Of a stretch of 64,000 bases of DNA, positions 19,079 through 29,698 are shown piece after piece. Both the position numbers and the translations under genes were made by a program. This DNA is from Flavobacteriaceae bacterium (GTDB taxonomy: Bacteria > Bacteroidota > Bacteroidia > Flavobacteriales > Flavobacteriaceae). Location: contig JAFMLQ010000001.1 of NCBI GenBank assembly GCA_017852075.1, positions 62,001 to 126,000 of the forward strand. Reading direction: 5' to 3'. Position 1 is the stretch's first letter. Every line of letters begins with the position of its first letter. A model generated the notes under the pieces. That model ran no database searches. It saw nothing but the letters and a program-made list of their open reading frames with translations, and was not told where the DNA came from.

Positions 19079-20473
19079 ATGGAGTATCGAATTGAAAAAG
19101 ACACTTTAGGAGAAGTGAAAGTACCTAAAGAAGTGTATTGGGGTGCGCAAACTGAACGCTCACGTACCAATTTTAAAATTGGAGCCCAAGCCTCTATGCC
19201 CTTGGAAATTGTCTATGGTTTTGCTTATCTCAAAAAAGCAGCTGCTTACACCAACTGTGATCTGGGTGTTTTGACGATGGAAAAGCGCGACTTGATTGCT
19301 CAAGTTTGTGATGAGATTTTGACAGGAAAACTGGACGATCAATTTCCTTTGGTTATTTGGCAAACGGGTTCTGGAACCCAAAGTAATATGAATGTCAATG
19401 AAGTGATTGCCAACAGAGCCCACGTATTGGCTGGAAATAAGTTGGGTGAAGGTGACAAAACTTTAGCTCCCAATGACGATGTTAATAAATCCCAATCTTC
19501 AAACGATACCTTCCCTACAGGAATGCACATTGCTGTTTACAAAAAAATAACAGAAAAAACACTTCCTGGGGTGCAACAGTTGCGAAACGCATTGCATCAA
19601 AAGTCAGAAACCTTTCAAGATGTGGTGAAAATTGGAAGAACTCATTTGATGGATGCTACTCCCCTTACCTTGGGACAAGAGTTTTCGGGATATGTTTCCC
19701 AATTAGACCATGGCATAAAGGCCTTGAAAAATACATTGACACATCTTTCAGAATTAGCCTTGGGAGGAACTGCTGTAGGAACTGGAATCAACACGCCCGA
19801 AGGATATTCCGAAAAAGTAGCTGAATATATTGCACAATTTACTGAACTGCCCTTCATTACCGCACACAATAAATTTGAAGCCCTTGCTGCACACGATGCT
19901 ATTGTAGAAACGCACGGTGCTTTGAAACAATTGGCTGTTTCTTTAAATAAAATTGCCAATGACATCCGTATGCTGTCCTCAGGTCCCCGCTCAGGAATCG
20001 GAGAACTCATTATTCCCGCCAATGAACCAGGTAGTTCCATCATGCCTGGGAAGGTCAATCCTACGCAATCTGAAGCCTTAACCATGGTTTGCGCACAAGT
20101 AATGGGCAACGATGTCGCAGTGAGTGTAGGAGGCGCACAAGGTCATTATGAATTAAATGTTTTTAAACCAATGATGGCAGCCAATACCATCCAATCGGCA
20201 CAATTGCTTGGAGATGCCTGTGTAAGTTTTGCTGTCAATTGTGTTGAGGGGATTGAACCCAATCAAAAACGCATAAACGAATTGGTCCAAAATTCGCTTA
20301 TGTTGGTAACTGCACTCAATACAAAAATTGGCTACTATAAAGCAGCTGAAATTGCCAATAAAGCCCATCAAGAAGGAACCTCACTGAAAGAAGCAAGTTT
20401 GGCGTTGGGGTATCTCACTGAAGATGAATTCGACCTATGGGTACGTCCAGAAGAGATGACAGGTAATGGCTGA
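19079..20473 (+). CDS. fumC: Class II fumarate hydratase
   Basis: 464 aa; [49 protein letters not shown]. Confidence 0.97.
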   Translation: MEYRIEKDTLGEVKVPKEVYWGAQTERSRTNFKIGAQASMPLEIVYGFAYLKKAAAYTNCDLGVLTMEKRDLIAQVCDEILTGKLDDQFPLVIWQTGSGTQSNMNVNEVIANRAHVLAGNKLGEGDKTLAPNDDVNKSQSSNDTFPTGMHIAVYKKITEKTLPGVQQLRNALHQKSETFQDVVKIGRTHLMDATPLTLGQEFSGYVSQLDHGIKALKNTLTHLSELALGGTAVGTGINTPEGYSEKVAEYIAQFTELPFITAHNKFEALAAHDAIVETHGALKQLAVSLNKIANDIRMLSSGPRSGIGELIIPANEPGSSIMPGKVNPTQSEALTMVCAQVMGNDVAVSVGGAQGHYELNVFKPMMAANTIQSAQLLGDACVSFAVNCVEGIEPNQKRINELVQNSLMLVTALNTKIGYYKAAEIANKAHQEGTSLKEASLALGYLTEDEFDLWVRPEEMTGNG

Positions 20474-20930
20474 CATCAAGTTTCGGAAATACATTGCTGA
20501 AGATGCCACCACATTCAAAGCTTTGAATGTGGAATGGCTCGAACTGTATTTTGAAGTAGAGCCCATAGATGAACGGGTTTTAAGCAACCCTCAAACAGAA
20601 ATCTTAGATCCTGGAGGGCATATTCTAATGGCGGAATTGGGTGGAAAAACAATGGGAACCTTTGCCTTTCTCAAAAAAGGTGAGGGCCTTTACGAATTCA
20701 GTAAAATGGCGATTGACCCAAAACACCGAGGGCTAGGATATGGGAATATCATGATGCAATTTGCCATCGCTTTTGCCGAAAAACACCACTGGGATAAAAT
20801 CATATTGTACTCCAGTACAATTCTTAAAAACGCTCTACATCTTTACCACAAATATGGCTTTATCGAGGTCCCTATGGAACCTGATATAATCTACTCTCGT
20901 GGAAATATTAAAATGGAATTGAATTTTTAA
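20466..20930 (+). CDS. GNAT family N-acetyltransferase
   Basis: 154 aa; [31 protein letters not shown]; overlaps the fumC stop by 8 bp. Confidence 0.9.
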   Translation: MADIKFRKYIAEDATTFKALNVEWLELYFEVEPIDERVLSNPQTEILDPGGHILMAELGGKTMGTFAFLKKGEGLYEFSKMAIDPKHRGLGYGNIMMQFAIAFAEKHHWDKIILYSSTILKNALHLYHKYGFIEVPMEPDIIYSRGNIKMELNF

Positions 20931-20943
20931 ACCAATTATACTT

Positions 20944-22137
20944 TTAGTTCAATTCTGACAAATCAAACCCCAATAATTTCTGTGAAAGCTTGTTTAAAAC
21001 AGAGAAGTCACCTTCAAAATGAAACGTACTGTGCCAGTGTTCCATAGATTCCCCTGGTTGTAATTCTTGAGATTCTGAGGAAGATTCCAATTCATAAAAA
21101 GGGCCTAATTGTGCTCCATCCTCCAAAGGCCCATCATTGTAAGCGTTTACCACATCCCCTTTGTAGGGAAAATCCTGCTGTTCCCAGAGAGAATTCACAT
21201 ATGTTGATCCACCTGAAAATTGAAATTTAACGATGGTTAAAATCTGATTTTTCTTATCATAACTTCCAAAGAAAGGTGATTTAACATTTTGTGGTGGTAA
21301 GCCAATCTTGGATCGGTATGCTCCATCACCCTTAAATAACACAGCATCCTTACTTATGACTAATCGATCTGGACCTATAGAGCCAAAATAATCTGTATTT
21401 AGTTCCAAAGTCCCCTGGTACGGTATAATTACAGTAGTCTCTGGCGAGGGGGCAAACATTCCTAAAATCCAAATCGACAATAACCCTGATTCTTTTTCCC
21501 ATCTCTGACTTCCTGTATTGGTTATTTTATTTTCGGATTGGAACCCTACAAATGAAATTTTAGGATCAATTTCAATTTCAAGTTGGTTTTCAATAGTCAC
21601 TCGATCAAAGATTGAAACGGTTCGGTCAACCTCCAAATTAAAAATAAAGTCTTTATAATTTTTAACCTGAATTTGCTGCGAAAAACGCACGGAATTAAGC
21701 TCCTTCTTTTTTACAATAAAAGGTGCTGTATCTATCGCCTTGGGTGTAAACCAATTGTCCATTGTAAATGTGGTTTCGGGGGCAAAAAATATGGAATACT
21801 GCCCCCCTTCTGGCCCTAACCAAAAACGGTCTTCCCCTCCAAAAACATTGATATGTTTTTCAAATTGATGGGAAGCAACTAGATCATAATTAATCCACCC
21901 ATAACTTTTACCTGCTAGACCCTGCGAAGTACTCGTCATGATACGACCTTGATAGGCAGGTGCAATCGCGAGTTGACATGCATTGTCTTGACTTTTCAAA
22001 ACTATTGTTTCTGTATGGGACTTAAGAAAGGAAACATCATATCCGAAACTTCCTGTTTTTGGTACTTCTGAACATCCCAAAATCAAAACAAATCCCAACA
22101 GTATACTGATGATATTTAATTTCTTATTGAAATCCAT
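20944..22137 (-). CDS. Lipoprotein of unknown function (DUF6786-like)
   Basis: 397 aa; lipobox-like LILGCSE; HINVFGGEDRFWLGPEGGQYSIFFAPETTFTMDNWFTP is characteristic of the uncharacterised family. Confidence 0.75.
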   Translation of the reverse strand: MDFNKKLNIISILLGFVLILGCSEVPKTGSFGYDVSFLKSHTETIVLKSQDNACQLAIAPAYQGRIMTSTSQGLAGKSYGWINYDLVASHQFEKHINVFGGEDRFWLGPEGGQYSIFFAPETTFTMDNWFTPKAIDTAPFIVKKKELNSVRFSQQIQVKNYKDFIFNLEVDRTVSIFDRVTIENQLEIEIDPKISFVGFQSENKITNTGSQRWEKESGLLSIWILGMFAPSPETTVIIPYQGTLELNTDYFGSIGPDRLVISKDAVLFKGDGAYRSKIGLPPQNVKSPFFGSYDKKNQILTIVKFQFSGGSTYVNSLWEQQDFPYKGDVVNAYNDGPLEDGAQLGPFYELESSSESQELQPGESMEHWHSTFHFEGDFSVLNKLSQKLLGFDLSELN

Positions 22138-22186
22138 TTGATAAAAATACGGTTTTAAATTTCTTAAAACGTTTATTAAGTAATTC

Positions 22187-23881
22187 CTAGTCCCTTGTCA
22201 ATTTTCGATATTGAATACGTTTGGGCAGTACATCTTCTCCTAAACGTTTCTTCTTGTTTTCTTCATAATCGGAATATGATCCTTCAAAGAAATACACCTG
22301 TGAATTTCCCTCAAAAGCAAGAATATGTGTGCAAATTCGATCCAAGAACCAACGGTCGTGAGAAATGACAACAGCACAACCTGCAAAGTTTTCCAATCCC
22401 TCTTCCAAGGCTCGTAATGTATTGACATCCAAATCATTGGTGGGCTCATCTAACAGCAATACATTTCCTTCTTCTTTCAATGTCATTGCCAAATGCAAGC
22501 GATTGCGCTCTCCTCCAGAGAGTGCGGAAACTTTTTTATTCTGTTCGCTTCCGCTAAAATTAAAACGACTTAAAAACGCCCTAGAATTGATTTGTCTTCC
22601 ACCCAAAAGGATTAGTTCTTGCTCATCGCTAAAATTTTGCCAAATGGTTTTTTCTGTATCAATATTGGTGTGCGACTGATCTACATAGGCGAGTTTTACG
22701 GTTTCACCAACAGAAAAACTTCCTCCATCTGGGGTTTCTTCCCCCATGATCATTCGAAAAACAGTTGATTTTCCTGCTCCATTGGCTCCAATCACTCCAA
22801 CGATTCCTGCTTGAGGTAAGTTGAAGTTTAAATCGTCATATAATAATTTTTCACCAAAGGCCTTAGATACTTTGGAAGCCTCAATGACATGCGTTCCCAG
22901 TCGGGGACCATTGGGAATAAAGATTTCCAACTTTTCATCTACCTGCTTTTGATCTTGACTCATCAATTTGTCATAGTTGGCCAATCGGGCTTTTTGTTTT
23001 GATTGTCTTCCTTTTGGAGCCATGCGTACCCATTCCAACTCACGTTCTAAAGTTTTTTGACGTTTGGAAGATTGCTTTTGTTCTTGTGCCAAGCGCTTGG
23101 ATTTTTGATCCAACCATGAAGAGTAATTTCCTTTCCAAGGAATTCCTTCACCCCGATCCAATTCCAGTATCCAACCTGCAACATTATCCAAGAAATAGCG
23201 GTCGTGAGTTACGGCAATAACCGTACCCTGATATTGTGCCAAATGGTGCTCTAGCCAGTGTACCGATTCCGCATCCAGATGATTCGTTGGCTCATCCAAT
23301 AAAAGAACGTCTGGTTTTTGCAATAGTAAACGACACAATGCCACTCTTCTGCGTTCTCCACCAGAAAGAACATTGATTTTCTGATCCCCTGCTGGAGTGC
23401 GTAAGGCATCCATAGCAATTTCTAATTGGGTATCAAGTTCCCAAGCATTTACGGCATCAATCTGATCTTGCAATACTGCTTGACGATCCATGAGTTGCTG
23501 CATTTTATCTGCATTTTCATAGACTTCAGGCAATCCAAATTGATCATTGATTTGATGATATTCCTCCAAAACCGCAACCGTCTCAGCCACGCCTTCTTTA
23601 ACAACCTCCAAAACTGTTTTTTCTTCATCCAACTTTGGCTCCTGCTCCAAGAATCCGACCTTGTGTTCTTTAGAAAAAACTACATCTCCTTGAAAATTTT
23701 TATCAATTCCTGCAATGATTTTGAGAAGGGTTGATTTTCCAGAACCGTTGAGTCCTAGTATTCCTATTTTAGCACCGTAAAAAAAACTCAAATAGATGTT
23801 TTTTAAAACGGGCTGATGGGCGCTAGGGTAAGTCTTAGAAACCCCATTCATCGAAAAGATTATCTTTTTATCTTCAGACAT
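22187..23881 (-). CDS. ettA: ABC-F protein EttA (energy-dependent translational throttle)
   Basis: 564 aa; two ATPase domains (GLNGSGKSTLLK, GANGAGKSTVFR), LSGGERRRVALCRLLLQ, ABC-F linker ELEWVRMAPKGRQSKQKARLANY. Confidence 0.95.
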   Translation of the reverse strand: MSEDKKIIFSMNGVSKTYPSAHQPVLKNIYLSFFYGAKIGILGLNGSGKSTLLKIIAGIDKNFQGDVVFSKEHKVGFLEQEPKLDEEKTVLEVVKEGVAETVAVLEEYHQINDQFGLPEVYENADKMQQLMDRQAVLQDQIDAVNAWELDTQLEIAMDALRTPAGDQKINVLSGGERRRVALCRLLLQKPDVLLLDEPTNHLDAESVHWLEHHLAQYQGTVIAVTHDRYFLDNVAGWILELDRGEGIPWKGNYSSWLDQKSKRLAQEQKQSSKRQKTLERELEWVRMAPKGRQSKQKARLANYDKLMSQDQKQVDEKLEIFIPNGPRLGTHVIEASKVSKAFGEKLLYDDLNFNLPQAGIVGVIGANGAGKSTVFRMIMGEETPDGGSFSVGETVKLAYVDQSHTNIDTEKTIWQNFSDEQELILLGGRQINSRAFLSRFNFSGSEQNKKVSALSGGERNRLHLAMTLKEEGNVLLLDEPTNDLDVNTLRALEEGLENFAGCAVVISHDRWFLDRICTHILAFEGNSQVYFFEGSYSDYEENKKKRLGEDVLPKRIQYRKLTRD

Positions 23882-23882
23882 A

Positions 23883-24062
23883 TTAAATTCTCCCTCTTAA
23901 AGCGTTAAATGCCCATGCAATAGCATAAAAACCTACTCCTGCGATTGAAAATCCTATGGCATACTCAGGGTATTTGAGCACTCCTATTAGAATCAATGCA
24001 CTCCCAATAATCGCCATGATTAGGGCAGTATATCCTACAATCTTGTTTTTGTTTAAACTCAT
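23883..24062 (-). CDS. Small membrane protein (CAL67264-like family)
   Basis: MSLNKNKIVGYTALIMAIIGSALILIGVLKYPEYAIGFSIAGVGFYAIAWAFNALRGRI; two TM helices; start moved to the internal Met. Confidence 0.65.
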   Translation of the reverse strand: MSLNKNKIVGYTALIMAIIGSALILIGVLKYPEYAIGFSIAGVGFYAIAWAFNALRGRI

Positions 24063-24150
24063 CTTAATTTTGTGATGGAAACAAATATCGAACATTTATT
24101 TAAAATGACACCTATAGAAATTAGTACTTTAGCAATGTCATTCCGATCAA

Positions 24151-25779
24151 ATGAACTTAGAACACGAAAAAAATAAAGATGCCATTAAAATGGCATGGGC
24201 AAAACTTCAAGAGCACGCCCGAACCAACAAATTAGGGGGAGGAAAAGCCCGTTTACAAAAACTCAAAGCGCAGGGAAAGTTATCTGCAAGAGAACGCATC
24301 AATCAATTGGTAGACGATCCCAATGCCGCATATGAAATTGGAATTCTTGCAGCTGAAAATATGTATACAGAATTCGGGGGATGTCCCGCAGCGGGAGTTG
24401 TAGTTGTAATTGGAATGGTTTCGGGTAAGCGTTGTGTTATTGTTGCCAATGACGCCACTGTTAAAGCAGGGGCATGGTTTCCCATGACAGCAAAAAAGAA
24501 CCTTAGAGCACAGGAAATTGCAATGGAAAATCGAATTCCGATTATCTATCTTGTAGATAGTGCTGGAATTTTTCTCCCTTTACAAGACCAACTCTTTGCC
24601 GATAAGGAGAATTTTGGACGAATCTTTAGGAATAACGCCAAAATGAGCAGTATGGGCATAGTCCAAATTGCTGCGGTAATGGGAAGTTGTGTGGCAGGAG
24701 GTGCCTATCTACCAATCATGTCAGATGAGGCGTTGATCGTTGAAAAAACAGGAAGTATCTTTTTGGCAGGAAGTTATTTGGTAAAAGCTGCCATCGGAGA
24801 AGAGGTAGATAATGAATTTTTAGGAGGTGCCGATACCCACAGTGGGATTAGTGGAGTAACCGACTATAAAGTGAAAAACGATCAAGAGGCCTTAGAAAAA
24901 ATCCGCAGTTTGGTAGAAAAAATTGGAACTCACAATAATGCAGGGTTTCAACGTACCTCAACTCAAAAACCCAACGGGGATCCCGATGCAATTTATAAGG
25001 TGATCCCTAAGAAAAGTAACCAACCTTACGATTCTTATGAATTGATTAATCTATTGGTCGATGCAGATTCTGTAGATGAATACAAAAAAGAATACGGCCA
25101 AACTCTAATCACCTCCTACGCAAAAATTGACGGTTGGTCGGTAGGTATTGTGGCTAACCAACGAAAAGTTGTGAAAAGTAAAAAAGGAGAAATGCAATTT
25201 GGAGGTGTCATTTATGGCGATGCGGCAGATAAAGCAACACGATTTATTGCAAATTGCAATCAACGTAACATTCCCCTAGTATTTCTTCAAGATGTTACTG
25301 GATTTATGGTAGGCAGCAAAGCAGAACATGGAGGCATCATCAAGGATGGGGCTAAAATGGTCAATGCCGTTGCTAATTCAGTAGTCCCTAAATTCACAGT
25401 GGTTATTGGAAACTCCTTTGGAGCAGGAAATTACGCTATGTGTGGAAAAGCATTTGATCCACGTTTGATGTTGGCATGGCCTACGGCTAAAATGGCAGTA
25501 ATGGGAGGTCATCAAGCGGCCAATGTATTATTTCAAATCGAAAAATCTGCTGCAAAAAAAGAAGGAATTTCAGTAGATTCAAAAAAAGAAGCTTCCCTAA
25601 AAGAAAAAATCCAAAACGAATACGAAGAAAAAACGGATATACTGTACGCTGCCTCCAACTTATGGGTAGATGCTGTAATTGACCCTGCAGAAACTCGTTC
25701 TTGGATTAGTATGGGAATAGACATGGCAAACCATGCCCCTTCTTCTGAAAAGTTTAATATGGGAGTGCTACAAGTCTAA
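24151..25779 (+). CDS. Acyl-CoA carboxylase beta subunit (carboxyltransferase, methylcrotonoyl-CoA carboxylase-like)
   Basis: 542 aa; KLSARERINQLVDDPNAAYEIGILAAENMY, GGAYLPIMSDEALIVEKTGSIFLAG, FGAGNYAMCGKAFDPRLMLAWPTAKMAVMGG. Confidence 0.92.
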   Translation: MNLEHEKNKDAIKMAWAKLQEHARTNKLGGGKARLQKLKAQGKLSARERINQLVDDPNAAYEIGILAAENMYTEFGGCPAAGVVVVIGMVSGKRCVIVANDATVKAGAWFPMTAKKNLRAQEIAMENRIPIIYLVDSAGIFLPLQDQLFADKENFGRIFRNNAKMSSMGIVQIAAVMGSCVAGGAYLPIMSDEALIVEKTGSIFLAGSYLVKAAIGEEVDNEFLGGADTHSGISGVTDYKVKNDQEALEKIRSLVEKIGTHNNAGFQRTSTQKPNGDPDAIYKVIPKKSNQPYDSYELINLLVDADSVDEYKKEYGQTLITSYAKIDGWSVGIVANQRKVVKSKKGEMQFGGVIYGDAADKATRFIANCNQRNIPLVFLQDVTGFMVGSKAEHGGIIKDGAKMVNAVANSVVPKFTVVIGNSFGAGNYAMCGKAFDPRLMLAWPTAKMAVMGGHQAANVLFQIEKSAAKKEGISVDSKKEASLKEKIQNEYEEKTDILYAASNLWVDAVIDPAETRSWISMGIDMANHAPSSEKFNMGVLQV

Positions 25780-26859
25780 TATCCGATTTGGTTTTTGAGC
25801 CATTGTATCCTTCCGCTTAATTTTTCCACTATAGGTTTGTACAAATTCTTTAAAACAAACAATCGCTTTCGGAACTTCGTAACTCTTAAGACTTTTACAT
25901 TTATCGATCTGTTCGTACAATTTTTCAAGTTGAATTTCTGGATCGTCCTTAACCACAAGCACCACTTTCTCTCCCAAAACGGGATCGGAAATACGATCAA
26001 TAAAAAAATGAAAAGCCAATTGTTCCGAAAGTTTTCTTTCTATCTGTTCTGGATGTAATTTTACACCACCAGAATTGATGACATGATCCACGCGCCCAAT
26101 CAGACGAAAATGAGTAGGACTATACAATTCTACTTCATCATTTGTCACCAAATTAACAACATCCAATTTTGGTGCATCAACAATTAGGCATTGACGCTCG
26201 TCTTGTCGGACCGTAACATTGGGGAGGCATCTGAATTCAGACATGGGATCTTGCATGGTACGTACTGCAATATGCGACAAGGTTTCCATCATGCCATAAG
26301 TTTCATAGGCATTCACTCTGGCATTTAGTAAAGACTTTTGAAGAGCTGAGGAGACAAAAGCTCCTCCAATAATCAACTTTTTAACACGACTCAACTCCTC
26401 AATCGAATGAAATACCTGCATAGGAGTCATGGCAACAAAGTCATACGTTTTTTCGTTTTTGTGAAAAGGGTTTTTTGAGGGAGAAATCAAATCAATTTCT
26501 AATCCTAAAATCATAGCGCGAATCAGCATCATTTTTCCGGCAATAAAGTTCGCTGGGAGGCAATGTAACGCTCGATCCCCCACATTGATGCCAAAAAAAT
26601 CTCCAGTAGCAATGGCACTATTGACTAAAGGTTGTTTTTTAAATAAAAGTTTTTTGGACTGAGCGGTAGTTCCCGAACTTTCCAGATAAATCGAATCCGA
26701 CTGATCCAACCAATCCAAAAGAAAATCACCTAAAAAACGTTCGTATTGGTCTCCTTCTTTAATGAAGTTATAGGCAACTTCTTTTAAATCACTCTGACTG
26801 TAATGGTATCCATTGAGTAAAAATCGATTATGAATTTTTGTGAAATGAGGAATTTGCAT
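25768..26859 (-). CDS. menE: AMP-binding ligase, probable o-succinylbenzoate-CoA ligase
   Basis: 363 aa; SSGTTAQSKKLLFKKQ, AYETYGMMETLSHIAVR, RLIGRVDHVINSGGVKLHPEQIE; last gene of the men cluster. Confidence 0.9.
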   Translation of the reverse strand: MQIPHFTKIHNRFLLNGYHYSQSDLKEVAYNFIKEGDQYERFLGDFLLDWLDQSDSIYLESSGTTAQSKKLLFKKQPLVNSAIATGDFFGINVGDRALHCLPANFIAGKMMLIRAMILGLEIDLISPSKNPFHKNEKTYDFVAMTPMQVFHSIEELSRVKKLIIGGAFVSSALQKSLLNARVNAYETYGMMETLSHIAVRTMQDPMSEFRCLPNVTVRQDERQCLIVDAPKLDVVNLVTNDEVELYSPTHFRLIGRVDHVINSGGVKLHPEQIERKLSEQLAFHFFIDRISDPVLGEKVVLVVKDDPEIQLEKLYEQIDKCKSLKSYEVPKAIVCFKEFVQTYSGKIKRKDTMAQKPNRILDL

Positions 26860-26860
26860 A

Positions 26861-27763
26861 TTAAAGTCGAGAGGTTAGTTTGTTTTTCCATGCCGTCCAA
26901 TGGTATTTTTTGGACATGATCCATAGAAATAGCGGATAAAAAATAAATAAAGAGATGATCAATTCCGCTCCCAAAGAGGGTGTTGAAATATCGATCAGTA
27001 CAGATTCAGTCTGAAATGCTGTCCATGATGCGGTTACCAATAATGCAGTAAATAAATTATTCGCTGCATGGAATCCTAAAGCCAGTTCAATCCCCTGATC
27101 CATCAGTGTTAAAATTCCTAAAAAGAGTCCTGTACCAATATAATATACCAGAATACCATAGCCGATTTTTTCGACCTCGGGATTAAAAATGTGTAATGAC
27201 CCAAAAATGAGAGAAGTCATGATTAAAGCAACCCAGCGACTTTTGAAATAAGCGGCAAAACCCTGCATTAAATAACCTCTAAAAATATACTCCTCTAAAC
27301 TAGTTTGAATTGGAATCAAAGCTACTGCGATAAGAAAAAGTAGGCTAAAAGCACGGAAGTCAAAATTCCATTGATAGTCTTCAGGGTTTAGAAAATAATC
27401 TGCTCCCACCAAAACAATAGTAACCCCTCCCCACAATACAAAAGCGAAAAATACCCGCTTCCAGTCCAAGCGATCCCGTGAAGTTGATATACTTTTTAAA
27501 CTTCGCTCATGTAATTTTTTGACAACCAAAATCAAACCTAAAAAACCGATAACAAAGGGAATCAATAAAAGAAATAACTGTAAATTTTTATCCAGATTTC
27601 GCAATGCAACCATTGGGTCTCCGCCAGCAGCTGCGATACTTTCTCCTGTCATAAAAAACATGAGGGGAAGCTGACCGATTATAGTAAAGATAATGATGAC
27701 AAAAGAGCCCAAGAGATACATCCAAAAGGGATTTTTGTGACTGAGGACTTGGTTTAGAAACAT
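26861..27763 (-). CDS. CPBP-family intramembrane metalloprotease/glutamic protease
   Basis: 300 aa, multi-TM; motifs LEEYIFRGYLMQGF (EExxxR) and LIFGSLHIFN (FxxxH). Confidence 0.93.
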   Translation of the reverse strand: MFLNQVLSHKNPFWMYLLGSFVIIIFTIIGQLPLMFFMTGESIAAAGGDPMVALRNLDKNLQLFLLLIPFVIGFLGLILVVKKLHERSLKSISTSRDRLDWKRVFFAFVLWGGVTIVLVGADYFLNPEDYQWNFDFRAFSLLFLIAVALIPIQTSLEEYIFRGYLMQGFAAYFKSRWVALIMTSLIFGSLHIFNPEVEKIGYGILVYYIGTGLFLGILTLMDQGIELALGFHAANNLFTALLVTASWTAFQTESVLIDISTPSLGAELIISLFIFYPLFLWIMSKKYHWTAWKNKLTSRL

Positions 27764-27764
27764 A

Positions 27765-28793
27765 TTATTTTAATTTATTCCAAGATATTAAATTATCAAC
27801 CCAAAGACAACCCTTTTTAATCACCAAAGGACTTTCAAAATTATTGGTAAAGAGTGATCCTGTACCTAGGCCTTGATGCCCTTTGTACTCTTGCTGATAG
27901 GTCCATTGTGCAATGGCATTGAGACCTACATTACTTTCTAAAGCGCTCGTGACCCACCACCCTATTCCTTGCCTTTCAGCCCACTGAATCCACTGTGAGG
28001 AAGCCCTAAAACCTCCCAGTAGACTAGGTTTTAAAATGATAAAGGCAGGTTGGATGACATCCAATAAAGTCAAACATTCCTCTTCAGAAAACCGTCCAAT
28101 TAATTCTTCATCTAAGGCTATTGGAAGTGGACTCTTTTCGCTCAGGTAGCGCATTGCTTGCCATTGGTTTGCCGCTATAGGCTGTTCAATAGAATGTAAA
28201 TCAAAATCACTCAAACGTTTTAACTTTTCCAAAGCATCACCTGGGGCAAAAGCGCCGTTTGCATCTACTCGAAGTTTCACTTCTTTGGCGTCAAATTCCT
28301 TTCTGATTTGAGTCAATAATGCTAATTCTTCCTCAAAATGAATGGCTCCGATTTTAAGTTTAATACAGTCAAAACCCTTTTCAAGTAACGATTTGATTTG
28401 TTGACTCATATAATCAAAAGTTCCCATCCATACCAAGCCGTTGATAGGAATACAGTCTTTGCCATTGCTGAAATCAGAAGGATATAATTCGAACGGTTGA
28501 TCTTGTGCTAAATCAAGTAGAGCCATTTCATAGCCCATCCGAATCGCAGGCCATTGCTGAAGGTCTGGAAGGGGTGTTCTTTGATTAATTGCAGAACACA
28601 ACAGAGCCAATTGATTTTCAAAGCCAGGTGTATCATCATAGCTAAGACCTGACAACAAACTACATTCCCCTACCCCCTTTTTGTCGTTTTCAGTAAACTC
28701 AATAAACCAACTGTATTTGTTTATCAAAATACCTCGAGAAGTTCCACTGGGGCGTTTGAATTGAAGTGAATGTTTAAAATAACGCGCTTCCAT
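27765..28793 (-). CDS. menC: o-Succinylbenzoate synthase
   Basis: 342 aa enolase-superfamily; FDCIKLKIGA, LRVDANGAF, IEQPI, IALDEELIG, IILKPSLLGGF. Confidence 0.93.
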   Translation of the reverse strand: MEARYFKHSLQFKRPSGTSRGILINKYSWFIEFTENDKKGVGECSLLSGLSYDDTPGFENQLALLCSAINQRTPLPDLQQWPAIRMGYEMALLDLAQDQPFELYPSDFSNGKDCIPINGLVWMGTFDYMSQQIKSLLEKGFDCIKLKIGAIHFEEELALLTQIRKEFDAKEVKLRVDANGAFAPGDALEKLKRLSDFDLHSIEQPIAANQWQAMRYLSEKSPLPIALDEELIGRFSEEECLTLLDVIQPAFIILKPSLLGGFRASSQWIQWAERQGIGWWVTSALESNVGLNAIAQWTYQQEYKGHQGLGTGSLFTNNFESPLVIKKGCLWVDNLISWNKLK

Positions 28794-29695
28794 CAGCCCA
28801 AGTATAAAGTAATAAAAATGAGCAACGAAAGTAAAAATGTAGTACCTGCTAATTTTTTCAATTCGGGATCAAGGTCTTTGGGGACTTTATTTTTCACTAC
28901 TACTCTGAGGTGAGCCACCAAAGGAAATACGATAAGCATGGGTAGCCAATAAAATCTAAATTGGGTCCAAAAAAACACTCCCACAAGTACTGTAATAGCA
29001 ATACCAATCAAAACAACATGATACCCCTTTGCTCTTGTGCCCAAAATAACTGCGAGTGTTCGTTTTCCTACAGCTGCGTCATTATCCCGATCACGCATAT
29101 TGTTTAAGTTGAGCACTCCAACCGATAAAAAACCAATCACTAAGGCCAATAAAACTGAAGTAGGATTTATTGTTTTAAGTTGAATAAAATAAGATCCCAT
29201 CACACTTAAACCTCCAAAAAAGAGCAAAACAAAAAAATCTCCCCAACCTCTGTAACCATATGCTCCATCTCCTACGGTATATGTAATGGCTGCCCAAACA
29301 CTCAACACACTCAGACTCAGAAAAATCAAAACATACATCCAAGAACTGGTTCCAAAAGCATAAAAGATAGATCCTAATGCCAAAAGTAAAGCCGTAGCCG
29401 AGCTCACATAAATTCCTTTTTTTAATAACTCACGACTCAAAAGCCCTGCTTGCAAAACCCTTTGGGGTCCTAAACGTTGATCATTGTCCGTTCCTTTGAC
29501 ACCGTCTCCATAATCATTGGCAAGATTTGAAATGATCTGAAAACTTATGGCAGTTAGTGATAATAGCAAAAAAAGAAGCCATGAAAAGTTAAGATCAGAA
29601 AGACAGAGCGCATTTCCAACAATGATTCCCGAAAGGGACAGCGGGAGGGTACGAAGGCGTGCTGCTCGAATCCACACCTGGGTTTGATTCAGCAT
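28793..29695 (-). CDS. menA: 1,4-dihydroxy-2-naphthoate polyprenyltransferase
   Basis: 300 aa; UbiA-type NLANDYGDGVKGTDND and NNMRDRDNDAAVGKRTLAVILG. Confidence 0.96.
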   Translation of the reverse strand: MLNQTQVWIRAARLRTLPLSLSGIIVGNALCLSDLNFSWLLFLLLSLTAISFQIISNLANDYGDGVKGTDNDQRLGPQRVLQAGLLSRELLKKGIYVSSATALLLALGSIFYAFGTSSWMYVLIFLSLSVLSVWAAITYTVGDGAYGYRGWGDFFVLLFFGGLSVMGSYFIQLKTINPTSVLLALVIGFLSVGVLNLNNMRDRDNDAAVGKRTLAVILGTRAKGYHVVLIGIAITVLVGVFFWTQFRFYWLPMLIVFPLVAHLRVVVKNKVPKDLDPELKKLAGTTFLLSLLIFITLYLG

Positions 29696-29698
29696 AGA

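Noticed and set aside
19642-20109. 155-aa minus-strand ORF inside fumC
   Set aside because: Antisense to the most conserved part of fumarase (GSSxxPGKxNP); composition is typical of an antisense shadow ORF.
22187-23881. Antibiotic-resistance ABC-F (vga/lsa-like)
   Set aside because: Linker and overall sequence read as housekeeping EttA; no resistance context.
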